64,000 nucleotides of DNA from Metallyticus violacea (taxonomy: Eukaryota > Arthropoda > Insecta > Mantodea > Metallyticidae): contig JAUJEO010000019.1 of assembly GCA_030762175.1 (NCBI GenBank), forward strand, positions 1,060,001-1,124,000. Direction: 5' to 3'. Made by a program: the position numbers and the translations under genes. Below the pieces are notes generated by a model that searched no databases, was not told the DNA's origin, and saw nothing but the letters and a program-made list of their open reading frames with translations. Position 1 is the stretch's first letter. Each line of letters opens with the position of its first letter. This document shows, in pieces, positions 1-10,870 of the stretch.

Positions 1-930
1 TCTGATCATGGAACAGTAACAACATTTTATGATAAGTGGAGGTAAAGGTTAGAATTTATAATTTATTTACCATTTATTACAATAAATATATATGATTTCA
101 TCCTGATAATTAGCACTGTCTTGAAACTATTTGAATCAGATTTTAGAAGGTAAAGTCAAGACACTAATTAACTTTTTTTTTCAGCATTAAAGTCATTAAG
201 TATTTAACAATTTTTTTTTCTTAAGTCTTAAGCAAGTATCAAATAGAATCCCCCCCCCACGCCATAGTACTTGCAACATATCTTGGAAGTGGATATCTAA
301 TTTAAAAAATTAAATAATGAAGTGTTAAATATGGAAAATATTTGTTTGCATACACTCAGACACTGGGAAATGTGTGATATCTTATATCTTCTGGTCACTA
401 ATACTGTGTAGTGTAGTTATAGCAGTAGAAACTAAAAGCTCATTATTCATTTTCTATTCTATAAGATTTAGGGCCAAGAATTCATCCACTTTGATGAATT
501 GTACAAGATGGAATAACGTTCTTTACACTTTGTTTTAATAGGTTCTTGTTTCATAATTTTTATAATCCTAGTTCACTGTTCCATCAAGCTTTAAAATGTA
601 CTGTCAATATCTATTGTCTTGCTGCTATATGTATATTTCATTAAGTTATGTTATTGGGTTGTACTAACACTTTGGATCAGAGAAAGGTATTGGCTCTTTC
701 CATCATAACTGAATTACTTAGCAATGTGAAGTAACTTTTTTTTTTAATTTTAAGATACATTTGTGCCAAATCCCTTATATACTGAAATAATTTCAGCAGT
801 TTTATTGTTTATCAATTTTGCTATTATGGTCCAAAGTAGTCCTATTCTTGTAATAGTATAAAATATAATCATTATGTTTTATTTTCCTCATTTTACATTT
901 TGCAAGGTTTTAGGTACACTAAAGGAAATT

Positions 931-966
<36 letters not shown>

Positions 967-2283
967 GGAATGCCAATTTTACTTAAGAACAACAGATGCT
1001 CAAGAGATATTTGAAAACATTTTTTTTATGATTTTTAGAGTGAGAAATCGGTGCTATGTGTGTATTTAAAAATGCTCAAGTTCAATTTAATAAAATGGTA
1101 CATAAAAGGCATTTGATGTATTTATAATTTCGTTCAACACGGGTACTGCCAACCTTTCGGAATGCCCCTTTCATACATAAAAATTAGCCTTTTGAAAATA
1201 GTGGTGTTCAATGTAATTATATTCAATACACTATTTAATACGATATTATTTTTCTACATTTCTTATATGAAAAAGAAGGGAAACATAAATTACGTTTTAT
1301 TATTTTATTGATCTAGATTGGCAATACCGGAATCTGTATAAAACAATGTATATTTCTGAACGTATGTTCATGAGGCTAGGACAGGATCACCGACACGATT
1401 TTGTGTTAAAATTCGCAAGGGGTTGTTCAGGCTTAATGTGTAGGATGTGAATAAGCACAATAAATTCCAGCGTAGTCGTGGCGTTATTGTTTTGCAGTTG
1501 ATTTCGAAACACAAGCAAAATGCTTTCTTTGTTAATCTAGTTGAATGGTATTGTTATTGTACAATATGGAAAACAAAAACAGCCCATTCTGAAGTAGGAT
1601 CATGTATCCTCTTAAGTCTTAAATAGTTTGTGATATTTTTAATTAGAAGATTTATTCTCAATACCTGCATAGGTCGTAATAAGAGATGTAAGTATTAATA
1701 ATTTTTCATTTAAGCATACACGAATGTACCTTCATAAAAAGGACAGCATGGAAGTTGTTGCAAAGCGGACAAGAGTTCAGTCGATGCCCAAATAAAGTTA
1801 TGATGAAAGTGTGTCTCGATTTAAAAGTTTAAATTTTGCAGTAACTGTAAGTATGTCAGGGATAAAGTGAAAACTGTGTATTTTCTGCTCACAAATCCAG
1901 ATTTCGCAAAGAAAAACTTCTGAAGAATCTAATTACACGTATTAGATGATAACCTTATTTGGATAAGAAATGGACCATTTACAGAAGAATGTTGGGCATA
2001 TTAAAGTTGTGTTAATGTTATTCTGATTAAAATAAATGTATACATTTTATATTATTCCTGGAAATTAAGATAGGCGCCTAATGTATGCACTAAAATTATA
2101 AAACTAAAGTCGTAAATTAATAATAAAAAAGTTATTTAATTATAACTGGCGTTCAGAATTCTGCTTTCCCTTCTATTGAGGATTATGCTGTTCAAGTTTA
2201 TATTATTGAATTAAGCAAGTAGTAGTGAACCACTGAGTCTATAGTTGTGTAGTATTCACTCAAGGTTAAATCTAAGTTAGTGT
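1..2283. other. 5' flank of RNF41, no gene recognised
   Basis: AT-rich non-coding DNA with no convincing exon. It contains a C run near 251, a T tract near 933 and a patch from about 1130 to 1830 with more CpG dinucleotides than the surroundings. That patch is the only hint of a promoter-like zone. No TATA box or initiator could be assigned with confidence. Confidence 0.4.
933..963 (+). repeat. poly-T tract
   Basis: About 31 uninterrupted T residues. This could be the reverse-strand A tail of an old retroposon, but no retroposon body is recognisable next to it. Confidence 0.8.
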
Positions 2284-2440
2284 GTGCAATTATGTGAATT
2301 GATTAGGAATTACATTTCCATTTCTAATGTATTCAGGAATCAACACAGTGAAATCGAGTATAATCTACCAGAGATAGGAATTACACATTTGCCAACAGTT
2401 GTATTTATTTGTAAGAAAAAGAGGCGAGCTGTTATTCTAG
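2284..2440 (+). other. possible 5' non-coding exon ending at a GTAAGT donor
   Basis: A strong donor-like sequence (CTAG followed by GTAAGT) lies at 2440/2441, downstream of the CpG-richer patch and 1.9 kb before the first coding exon. The first coding exon begins only 4 nt before its ATG, so an upstream untranslated exon must exist. This is the best candidate seen, but only the donor supports it. The short reading frame here resembles nothing known. Confidence 0.15.
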
Positions 2441-2556
2441 GTAAGTTTAAGCATTTTTACTTGTGTTATGCTCATAGTGAAGTTTCTTCAATCTTTTAAA
2501 TAAAATTATTAAATTGTTATATAATAATGACATAGATGTTAAGATCAGTTTGGTTT

Positions 2557-2690
2557 AGTTCCTGGAGCATTCATTGAGCAGATACAGAGACCCATGAACA
2601 CAGAACTTGTTATTACAATCATCATGACACAATCTATGTTTATAAAAAAATATTGTGTACATCTACTACATAAATAGTTAATAAAGATTA
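2557..2690 (+). repeat. dispersed repeat, copy 1 (pair with 4678-4815)
   Basis: This stretch shares a clear but diverged match with 4678-4815. Shared blocks include GAGCATTCA, CAGAGACC followed by ATGAACA, GAACTTGT, and ACATCTAC followed by ATAAATA. The two copies flank the first coding exon in direct orientation. It has no coding potential and the family is not recognised; it may be a MITE or SINE relic. Confidence 0.6.
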
Positions 2691-3688
2691 GTTGTGAGAT
2701 AAAAGAAATATATTTTTATTAATAGTACCATGCAACATATGAAATTAATCTCTAGATTTTCCATGTCAAAATTAATTTTCATCAAGGGGATTTTCACATT
2801 GAAGATTCCGTATAGATATGTAGCAGAAACACAAGTTTTAAACTTACCTAAAAAAACAGGAGAGTGATATAGATAGTATTACAGCATTTGCAAACAGTTT
2901 GTAATCTGTGTGGTTCTATGTTCCTGTCCTGGCCTGACTCAGGCACATTTTTATTAATATAGCAAAATTCCACTTTGCATTCAGGTGTATTTTTCCCCAT
3001 AGTGTGACTCTGTGCATTACTTTTAGTGACTTCTTGTGTTTATTTTTCAGAGTTGCCAAATGTATAATTTTATCACATTCAGCCAATTATATTTATGAAT
3101 AGGGGCAAGCATAGTAGTCGGTCCGTAGTAAGCTGCAATAAGCACGGGCAGCAGGCTCCATCGACGGAAAATGACAAAATTCTAATATGAACTCTGCAAT
3201 GTCAGCTCCCATCTGCCAAAATGAACTACCTTCCCCAAGGTTCCAGAATCAAATCAAGCAAAAAAATGAAAAGCAAGACATTTATAACATGGAAAGAATG
3301 ACATCACATAGTCAACACAATTGTTACTCGTTACTCTCTTAGAGTCAATAAGAAAGGACTGCAGTATTATCAAAGAGCCTGAACTGAACTGAATTTATTT
3401 TCAAATAGTTAATACACTACAGGTTTAATTATAGTTACAAATTGTTGATACGCATATGTAAGCAACATAATAAAAGAAAAATATATATGGCATTTAAGTG
3501 CATTCAAAATCATACTATTAAATCATGAGCTTAATATAAACAATCTACCATAGTGGATCCAGAGCCTTCAGTGCTTCCAGAAGGCAACATTATTCCAGAC
3601 GTCATTATTAATCTGAAGATCAAAATTAATTAAATTTACTTCTTCCTTATGTGCATGTGTGTGTGTGTGTGTGTGTGAGTTGTTGTTG

Positions 3689-3726
<38 letters not shown>

Positions 3727-4303
3727 TATTTATTTATTTTTGAATAGCTTTAAAAAGTTTTGCTTCCTTTTGAAATTCATGATTTTCAGATCAAAAATGG
3801 TATGCTATTGCTGATTTCTCAGTGTAATTCTATTTATATAAGTAATGTTTCTTTTGGTTTTACCTGTTTATATTTTTGTTGCAGTTTTTACACTTGGTAA
3901 TCCCAATTGTTGGAAGGGGAGTTTGCTTATCCTTTGTGTTGATTTTAGGAGGTTTTTAAGCAGTATTTGTTTACTTGAGCCAATATTTCTATCTTTAAAT
4001 AGGACCCATGGGCGGAATGTAAATTTCTTAAGTGTATGTTTATCTGTAGCTTTTCAGAGTGGTAACATGCTTTATTTATAATCAAGGTGATAAGTGTTTT
4101 AAGAGCTACAAGCCAACGAAAGCAAGAGAACTGGAGACACACATCATCACATAATTGATGCTATCATAAGTACATATATCATCACAATAGCCAAATTCAC
4201 TATAACTCTGGTTTGGCACCATAACAGAAAAGAATCCATAGTAGGTTTTTGGAAGATACTTGAAACACTGAACATATGATAATGTTAGCCTCTCTTGTTG
4301 CAG
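2691..4303. other. upstream intron or flank, no gene
   Basis: Non-coding, AT-rich. Apart from the microsatellite at 3657-3739, I see no gene or known element. The sequence ends in a pyrimidine-rich stretch and CAG, the acceptor of the first coding exon. Confidence 0.4.
3657..3739 (+). repeat. compound microsatellite (GT)n(TTG)n(TTA)n(TTTA)n
   Basis: A run of GT, then TTG, then a longer TTA run, then TTTA units. This is a compound simple repeat grown by slippage. Confidence 0.9.
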
Positions 4304-4397
4304 AATAATGGGATTTGAAGTGAATCGATTCCAAGGAGAAGTTGATGAGGAACTTGTTTGTTCTATTTGCTCTGGTGTATTGGAGGATCCCCTTCAG
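4304..4397 (+). CDS. RNF41: RNF41/Nrdp1 E3 ubiquitin ligase, coding exon 1
   Basis: First coding exon of the host gene. A TTGTTGCAG acceptor ends at 4303, the ATG is at 4308, and the CAG/GTATGTG donor cuts after 4397 in phase 0, giving 30 residues. It begins MGFEVNRFQGEVDEE, as in the RNF41/Nrdp1 family (elgi in Drosophila), and carries the first RING cysteines C18 and C21. The joined product of all five exons is 315 residues, close to the 317 of human RNF41. Family role: a cytosolic RING E3 ligase that ubiquitinates receptor kinases of the ErbB type and other substrates and is itself stabilised by the deubiquitinase USP8. No exon contains a frameshift or stop, so the gene appears functional although its introns are full of transposons. 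Confidence 0.96.
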
Positions 4398-4677
4398 GTA
4401 TGTGTGTCTTTAAGAAAAAATGGTAATTATTTTTGTTATTTGACTGTGTCAAGTGGATTTGCTGTGGGAAAGTACACACATGATGTATTCATCACAAAAG
4501 AGTTTTTAAAAAATGAGTAATCATGAAAAGGAAATTAACTTTGCAACTAACATTTCTTATTTAATGCCATTCAGTAAACCCATAGATATTAAAGAATATG
4601 TTATAATACTGTAGTGATAAATTGTAGAATTGAGACTTTGATACATTCCTTAGGGTCATATTAATGTTTAAATTATT

Positions 4678-4815
4678 AGTTCTCAGAGCATTCAATGAGT
4701 TTGTGGAGCAGCCACAGAGACCTATGAACATTGAACTTGTCATATACAATTACCATAGTAACTTTCAATCTGTATTTACAAAAATTTGTCTGCATCTACA
4801 TAAATAATTGCAATA
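4678..4815 (+). repeat. dispersed repeat, copy 2 (pair with 2557-2690)
   Basis: Homologous to 2557-2690, with a short insertion near 4700. It sits just inside intron 1, so the pair brackets exon 1 in direct orientation about 2.1 kb apart. Coding potential is absent. Confidence 0.6.
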
Positions 4816-4938
4816 AAAATAAAAAAGAACACCTAGAACAACTCAAAAAACAAAACAGACAAGTCACTTAATCATTCAAATTTTATTGTAAACATGTTTA
4901 CATATACATTGATATGTTGTGCAGTATAATATTGTCAC

Positions 4939-5390
4939 TCATATATTCCTTTGCAGAATAATAGGCCTTTTTACATATGTATTTTCTAAGAGCAATTTAA
5001 AGGAATTGTCATTGTTTATTATGGCTTTTAGGCTAGAGGGAAGAGCATTGTATACTAAAATGCACTCATAATAAATGCCTTTTTGATGGCATGAAAGTGC
5101 TGAAATTGGGTGATGTAGATTTGCTTTTTGTCTAGTATTCTTGTCATGTATATTTTGATTTTGAACAAATTTTTGTTTATTTCTTATATAAAAGTTCATG
5201 AGGGATAAAATATATTCACAAGGAACAGTTAAAATTTCAAATTTCCTAAAGAGGTTTCTGCATTAATGTCTGCTATGTGTACCAGCGATTATTCGTATGA
5301 CTTTTTTCTGTAACAGGAAGACACGTTCACTTTTAACTGAATTTCCCCAAAATATTAGACCATACTTCATAATTGAGTTGCAATAAGCGT
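4939..5390 (-). pseudogene. LINE C-terminal tail
   Basis: The minus strand reads through motifs usual after the RT of jockey-type elements: a KxxxLLQKK-like segment, then NALPSSLKAI near the end. An 86-codon open stretch (4939-5199) is the last part. This belongs to the same LINE as 7640-8340, separated from it by PLE A1. Confidence 0.65.
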
Positions 5391-5402
5391 AATAAACTAG
5401 TT
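5391..5402 (+). repeat. TSD of PLE A1 (left copy), AATAAACTAGTT
   Basis: A perfect 12-bp direct repeat with 7375-7386, immediately flanking PLE A1 on both sides. Length and position fit the target-site duplications of Penelope-like elements. Confidence 0.85.
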
Positions 5403-5504
5403 GGAAATTGGAACTTGCACAGTGAAGCCAATCATATTAATTGATATCATTGTATGATTCAGTTGAACTACACACTCTTAAAGCTTCACTTACTTTTCAT
5501 AAAT

Positions 5505-5551
5505 GTATGGAACCGGTTTCGAGAACATTTAGTTCCCATCTTCAGCCATAC
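5505..5551 (-). ncRNA. hammerhead-like ribozyme motif, PLE A1 left arm
   Basis: On the minus strand: helix I GTATGG/CCATAC (6 bp), core CTGAAGA, one extra T, helix II GGGAAC/GTTCTC with loop TAAAT, then GAAA and a self-complementary ACCGGT forming helix III, with the predicted cut after GGTT. Known context: hammerhead motifs occur in the terminal repeats of PLEs. It differs from the canonical core only by the extra T after CTGAAGA. Confidence 0.65.
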
Positions 5552-6955
5552 TAAAGTTCAACTGTCGGATCATTCGTTGAGCTGTGGGAATGTATATTCT
5601 GCTCTGGTGGCAGTGTGATAAACTTGTAGTTTATGTTTTCATCCCCGACAATGTCGAAGTTCATTATGCTGTCTTTGTATTTGTAGATGTAGATTTTCTC
5701 CCATGTTGCTAATTCTGTAGGTCCTTGTACTGATTTTAATAATTTTGCTTTATTTATTATGTCGTGATTTTGTGTCCAAAAATGATATGCTACTGCTGAT
5801 TTCTCTATTTGCTTGTACTTTATGTTCCTGAAATGTTCCTTTAACCGTGTGCCTATGTTTCTCTTTGTTTTTCCAATGTAGATTTTTTCACATTCTGCAC
5901 AGTTTATTTTGTAAATACCTGTTTTTTCTTTTTGTGGAATCCTGCCATTAACATTATCTATCAGTAAATTTTGAACATTAAATCTATTAATCGGTGCCAA
6001 CCTGATATTAAAATCTTTAAGAATATTCTGAAATTTTTTTGTGGCCCATGGATGATATGTGAATTTTTTAAAAATTAGTTTATCTTTTGTGTTGAAAGTG
6101 TAGTGGTTTCTTTGATATGTTTTTATCTCTTGAATTTCTGCACCTTTTTATGTACTAGTTCTTTTTTAAAACCATTTTTAACTGCTGTTTCTTCTATTTG
6201 TTTGTATTCTTTAAAATATTCTTCTGTGCTAATTTATAAGTTAACTAGCCGGTGTGTTAAACTGTTAATTACTGCATGTTTGTGCGCTGTGGGGTTAAAA
6301 CTGTCAGCGTTGATGTGATTATCTGTATGTGTATTCTTTCTGTATATTCCAAATTTAAGTTTTTCTTGGCATTTCATTATTTTAATATCCAAGAATGGCA
6401 GCATGTTATCTGTTTCTATTTCATATGTAAATTATATGTTATCTTGAATATTTAGAAGTTTTAAGGCATCGTCAATGTGTTTTTTGTTAACTATGGGAAA
6501 TATATCATCCACATATCTGTACCATACCTTAAATATGTATAGAAATGTTGTGTTGATGTGTGTTTCAAATCTACTCATGAAAAGGTTAGCTAGAAATGGA
6601 GATAAGGGGCTGCCCATTGTAAGTCCTGCTTGTTGTTTATAAAAAGTAAAAAAGGCTTGGGTTATGCAAATTTCTGTCAGTTTGATGTATTCTTTTATGT
6701 GTATATCATTAATCCCACTTGTTTTTAGCCAATCGTGTAGATAAATCAGGAGTTTTTCTTTTGGTATGCTCGGAAACAGAGATTCTACATCGAAAGATAT
6801 AAGAGTGCCAGAGGGGTGCAATTTTATGTCTTTAATTTTTTCTATTAACTGATATGAATTATTTATGCTCCTGGTTTGAAATTCTGGTAATGCTTTGAAT
6901 CTATTAGCTAACCATTTTTGTAAATAGTAAGAGGTAGTATTGATGTTGTTAATGA
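5551..6955 (-). pseudogene. PLE A1 RT and GIY-YIG endonuclease (broken)
   Basis: Minus-strand pieces give RT motif A (SFDVESLFPS), motif B (GLTMGSPLSPF) and motif C (YVDD, followed by IFPIV), then the linker and a GIY-YIG endonuclease (GIYKINCAEC, then YIGKTKRN). The reading frame is broken at least around 6000-6100 and near 6430, and the N-terminal RT region is missing. The deduced protein matches those of A2 and A3 almost throughout, so this is the same family. Confidence 0.85.
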
Positions 6956-6964
6956 TGTTAAAGG

Positions 6965-7276
6965 TTAAAGGAATATTTCAGGAACATAAAGTACAAGCAA
7001 ATAGAGAAATCAGCAGTAGCATATCATTTTTGGACACAAAATCACGACATAATAAATAAAGCAATACTATTAAAATCAGTACAAGGACCTACGGAATTAG
7101 CAACATGGGAGAAAATCTACATCTACAAATACAAAGACAGCATAATGAACTTCGACATTGTCGGGGATGAAAACATAAACTACAAGTTTATCACACCACC
7201 ACCAGAGCAGAATAAACATTCCCACAGCTCAACGAATGATCCGAAGTTGAACTTTAGCCTGGCTGAAGATGGGAAC
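6965..7276 (+). pseudogene. PLE A1 right-arm C-terminal coding fragment
   Basis: A plus-strand frame covers the second half of the GIY-YIG domain (FRNIKYKQIEKSAVAYHFW) and the C-terminal tail. The N-terminal part of the nuclease is absent because the inversion junction lies just upstream. A small change near 7250 alters the last codons compared with A3. Confidence 0.75.
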
Positions 7277-7303
7277 TAAATGTTCTCGAAACCGGTTCCA
7301 TAC
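7258..7303 (+). ncRNA. hammerhead-like motif, PLE A1 right arm (weak helix I)
   Basis: The core CTGAAGA, helix II, GAAA and ACCGGT are as in the other A copies, but the 5' strand of helix I is CCTGG, so only about 3 bp can form with CCATACG. Probably a weakened or dead copy. Sense to RNF41. Confidence 0.45.
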
Positions 7304-7374
7304 GTTTATGAAAAGTAAGTGAAGCTTTAAGAGTGTGTATAGTTCAATTGAATCATACTATGATATCAATTAAT

Positions 7375-7386
7375 AATAAACTAGTT
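7375..7386 (+). repeat. TSD of PLE A1 (right copy)
   Basis: Identical to 5391-5402. LINE sequence resumes immediately after it. Confidence 0.85.
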
Positions 7387-7639
7387 TTAAAGTCTGAATT
7401 GACTCCAACATTACTAATGCATGTATTGCATAGCATGCACTGCTAAATTTAGGTGTAATAAGTTCATTGTGATCTTTCCAATTCAGATGTTTGTCAATTA
7501 TTAAACCAAGGAATTTAATATATTTGGTTTGTGAAAGAACCTGTTATAATATCCTATTTGCAATTTGGATCTGGAGTTCTGTGAGTGATGATATTTCATA
7601 ACATTTGCTTTATCTAGATTTAGAGACAATTTGTTTGCT

Positions 7640-8340
7640 TTGAACCATACACACAATGAACTTAGAACCAGATTTAATTTAATGACACAATCATTAAGGC
7701 TCTATCCATTTATCAATATGCTTGTGTCATCTGCAAATAGAACAGTATTTCCTACATCTTTGATAGATAAGGAGAGGTCATTTATATATATCAGAAAAAG
7801 AAGAGGGCTCAGAACAGATCCTTGAGGCACTCCATGGTTAATCAATCCCCACTCTGATGCATTTTTTTATTTTTGAAGGGACAATTTATCACTACTTTTT
7901 GTTTCCTTTTGCCAAGGTAGGACACAAATCATTTTAAATATTGGTTTTTTATTCCATAGAAAGCTAATTTATCTATCAGAATTTCATGATTGACACAATC
8001 AAAAGCCTTTGCTAAGTCACAAAATTTTCCTCCTACATGTGCTCTTTCATTAAATGCAGTTAAAATTTCATTAGTGAGTTTATAGATTGCATTCTCTGTT
8101 GAAATGCCTTTTCTAAAGTCAAACTGATCACTAACTAGAATATTTTTACTTTCAAGGTAATGGTAAAGCCTGTTGTACATTACTTTCTCAAACACCTTAG
8201 AAAATGTAGGTGAAATAGCTATAGGTGTATAATTAGAGACATTTATCTTTTCTCCCTTTTTGTACAGAGGCCTCACTATCGAATATTTTAGCCTCTCAGG
8301 AAATACACCCAATGTTAAAGATTCATTACACAAGTAACTA
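7640..8340 (-). pseudogene. LINE reverse transcriptase domain
   Basis: The minus strand gives RT blocks in order: RPLYKKGEKINVSNY, then FSKVFEKVMYNRLYHYLE, FRKGISTENAI, CDLAKAFDCVNHEIL (motif A, catalytic D), [13 protein letters not shown] (motif B) and LFADDTSIL (motif C, ADD). The longest open part is 134 codons (7929-8333); a frame change separates it from motifs B and C (near 7700-7835). These blocks identify a non-LTR RT of the jockey group. Confidence 0.85.
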
Positions 8341-8870
8341 AGGAGGGTACTAATTTCCTTTGCACAGGCCTTTATGACTTTGCTGTTGATCTCATCATAG
8401 TCAGAAGAGTTTTTTGATTTTAGTTTTCTAATGACATTACTAATTTCTAGTGGGGTAGTGATATCTGGTTTGAATTCATTATTTTGATGGGGAGTTATGA
8501 TTGTAAAATTGTTAAAGCATCTCTTTTATTACCAGAATATAAATGTAAATTTTTTGTTACATTAAGAAAGTAATCATTAAGAACATTTGCTACATCTGCA
8601 GTTGTATCTCTTGATTGTTAATGCTTAAGATTATTGCATCATCCTGTTGCAAATTTTTGCCTGTTTCTTGTTTTATTATATTCCAGGTAGTTTTTATTTT
8701 GTTTTTTGACTGACTGATAAGTCAATTTTTTTAAAATGTTAATATTTGACACCACTGTTACAAAAGTTCACTATATTTTATGCAATGACTGATAAGTGTT
8801 TGGTAATGGAGGCCTTTTGCTGCTTTTATGACTTTCCTAAGTATCGTACAATGCTTTCTAAAATGTATTT

Positions 8871-9272
8871 TTAATTTAGGATCTTTACTAAGCTTTTGCT
8901 CATTATATAATTGTCTTTTATGATGAAAGATTTTTTAATTCTTTGGGTAAACCATTCCCTGCTCATATTATAACTTCTTTTTTTAATTTTTAGTGGGAAA
9001 TGTACTTCAAAATGCAATTTAAAAATGTGTAAAAATTTGTTGAATTTACTATTAACATCATCATTTACACTGAAGACACTATTCCACGATTCTTGCTGAA
9101 GTGTCTCCGCCATTTTACTGAGGTTAGCATCATTAATATTTCTGTATTTTATATATCTAAATGAACTTAAATGGACATATAAATGTACTGGGTTGATTTT
9201 TCCTTTGTGGAACCACTTCACATGTATTTGGCTGCAGTTGACTGAGGTCTTCAATTCTCGTCTTGTTCCCAT
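8871..9272 (-). pseudogene. LINE inter-domain linker
   Basis: An open stretch of 133 codons on the minus strand. Its position upstream of the RT and its low-complexity, lysine-rich composition fit the region between endonuclease and RT in jockey-like elements. No catalytic motif is present. Confidence 0.5.
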
Positions 9273-9290
9273 GTACGAAAGCTGACTGGG

Positions 9291-10108
9291 AAGCCAGAGG
9301 GGAAGGTTTAACTCTAGGAATGTACGGACATGTTCTTATGTGTTATGTGACAGTAAATTAAGTATTCATTAGCCAGCATAATACAGTATATTCATTATGT
9401 TGTTATGGCTCAATTCAGATACACTATTCCCCAAAGCGTATTTACTTAGAATTTACATGTGCATATGGAATAGGCTCATGTTGTATGAAAATTGTTTCAA
9501 GAGAGGTTCCGTGATATTAACTTCCAAGTTGAAGTTCAATTCACAGATTGGTAAATAAATTTCATGAAATGGGAAGTATTCTCAATAAAAAGCATACACA
9601 GCCATATACAGTACTCAGATGAAATGTTAGATAACATTGCACAAGCTCTGGAAGTTTCCCCATAAAAATCATTATGATGTGTTTCTCAGCAAATGGGAAT
9701 TTCCCTTTCCTGTGTTTGAATGGCTACAAAGCTACTGAAGTTAAAATCCTATAAAATTATTGTAGTGAAAGAACTTAAACTGGGTTACTTTGCATCCAGG
9801 AGTATATTTTGTGAATGAATTTTGAATAGTGTGCATGACAAAGATTCTAATTTTCTTTATGCACCAATCTGTTTAATTTAAGTGGGTATGTTAATTCATA
9901 AAACAACTGATTGGAAATTACTTTTAACTGTAATTTAGAAAGTAATTAGAGGTTAGTCACCATTTCTGCTGCATAAAAATAACCTCAGATTATTTAACCT
10001 CGAGTTTGCTATGTAACCATGACACCTATGGCAACATCATGAAATAATAGTGAAATTTTTGTTTAGACTTAGTTGATCTTCAACTGTAAAATCTAATAGA
10101 AGCAATAA
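9291..10108. other. intron 1 sequence, nothing recognised
   Basis: AT-rich intronic DNA between the LINE and the Harbinger relic. I see no exon, transposon motif or RNA gene. Confidence 0.4.
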
Positions 10109-10640
10109 TTATTCAGTTTTCCCACCTCCTAGAAAGGTTTTTTTTTTTTTTCCTTCCCTCCTTCTTAATATGTCTTCAAACATGGATAAGGAAAAGTCAA
10201 AGTTAATGTGAGGTGCATTGCCAAAGAGTATAATAATTTGACTACAGTAGACTTCTGCATTATAACCCCTAGGCAATATAATGGGTATATGTATGCACTC
10301 TATAGCACCTAAAACTGCAGGAAAGTTGTAAATGTTATATAAGCCTAGCATACATTTCTTTACATCATCCTCTTTGATTGGCATTTTAAGAAGCTCAAAG
10401 GTGCCATTGCTGTAGTAACTTTATGAATGGTTCTACTGGCTGTTCTTGAATATACCTGCAATAACTATTTGGAAGCTCCCTGTCATATAGAACCTTAAAA
10501 CTAATAGTATCATGAACACCAAATTCAAAGCATGATTTCTCTTAGTTTGCAATTGTAATTGAGGATGTAACATCTGTTCTGATTCTTCAACGTCTTTTGC
10601 TAAGGAAAATCGCATTATAAATTTTTTGTCATTCAATTCT
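10109..10640 (-). pseudogene. PIF/Harbinger transposase relic
   Basis: Two minus-strand fragments in different frames. The upstream one (10433-10636) contains LRFYMTGSFQIVIAG, matching the conserved LRFYATGSFQ block of Harbinger/HARBI1 nucleases. The downstream one (10109-10384) contains FPAVLGAIECIHIPI and GYNAEVY, matching the GxIDxTHIPI...AExYRNRK block; the expected catalytic D is E here. No terminal repeats were found. Decayed. Confidence 0.75.
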
Positions 10641-10705
10641 ATGAATGGATTATTTTTCTCATGAAATATATGAGGAACATGGGGATTTTGTTGTTGTTTT
10701 TGTTT

Positions 10706-10800
10706 GGTTTATTTACGGACGCTCTTCAACATCTCAGGTTATCAGCGTCCCATTCTATTCAGACTGTGAAACGGCCAACAAATTTTTCTCAGAGGCCTCG
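10706..10800 (-). mobile_element. SINE fragment, third copy
   Basis: The reverse complement of 10706-10800 matches the 3' half of the SINE at 51252-51550: the GAGGCCTCTGAG block, then GGCCxTTTCAC, GAATGGGA, GCTGAT and the end near GCGTCCxTAAATAAA. The tRNA-related head is missing. Confidence 0.65.
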
Positions 10801-10870
10801 GAGCTCGGTGAGATTCATCTTCAGATGAGGTGGCAGAAATCAGAAATCTGTAAAATACATTTCTTGTAAG

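Larger units (their letters stand above)
5403..7374. mobile_element. Penelope-like element A1, head-to-head inverted unit
   Basis: The left arm (5403 to about 6958) is minus-oriented and carries the 3' end, GIY-YIG and part of the RT. The right arm (about 6960-7374) is plus-oriented and carries only the last part of the coding region and the 3' end. Both outer ends are therefore 3' ends. The left end has an extra stretch (5403-5435, including TTGCACAGTGAAGCC) that the right end lacks. Flanked by 12-bp TSDs and inserted into a LINE. Confidence 0.9.
4870..9290 (-). mobile_element. jockey-like non-LTR retrotransposon (LINE-1st family), 5'-truncated, split by PLE A1
   Basis: A minus-strand LINE. 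In order on the minus strand it has the linker between endonuclease and RT (9272-8871), RT (8340-7640) and a C-terminal tail (about 5400-4939). The PLE at 5403-7374 interrupts it; removing that PLE and one copy of the 12-bp duplication AATAAACTAGTT restores one continuous reading frame (ending in IMKYGLIFWGNS). Stops and frameshifts elsewhere show it is dead. The endonuclease domain is missing, which is usual 5' truncation. The exact clade is not certain. Confidence 0.8.

Noticed and set aside
5551..6000. GIY-YIG nuclease considered as a host SLX1-type or UvrC-type protein
   Set aside because: It is always fused to or next to Penelope-type RT and flanked by PLE ends and TSDs.
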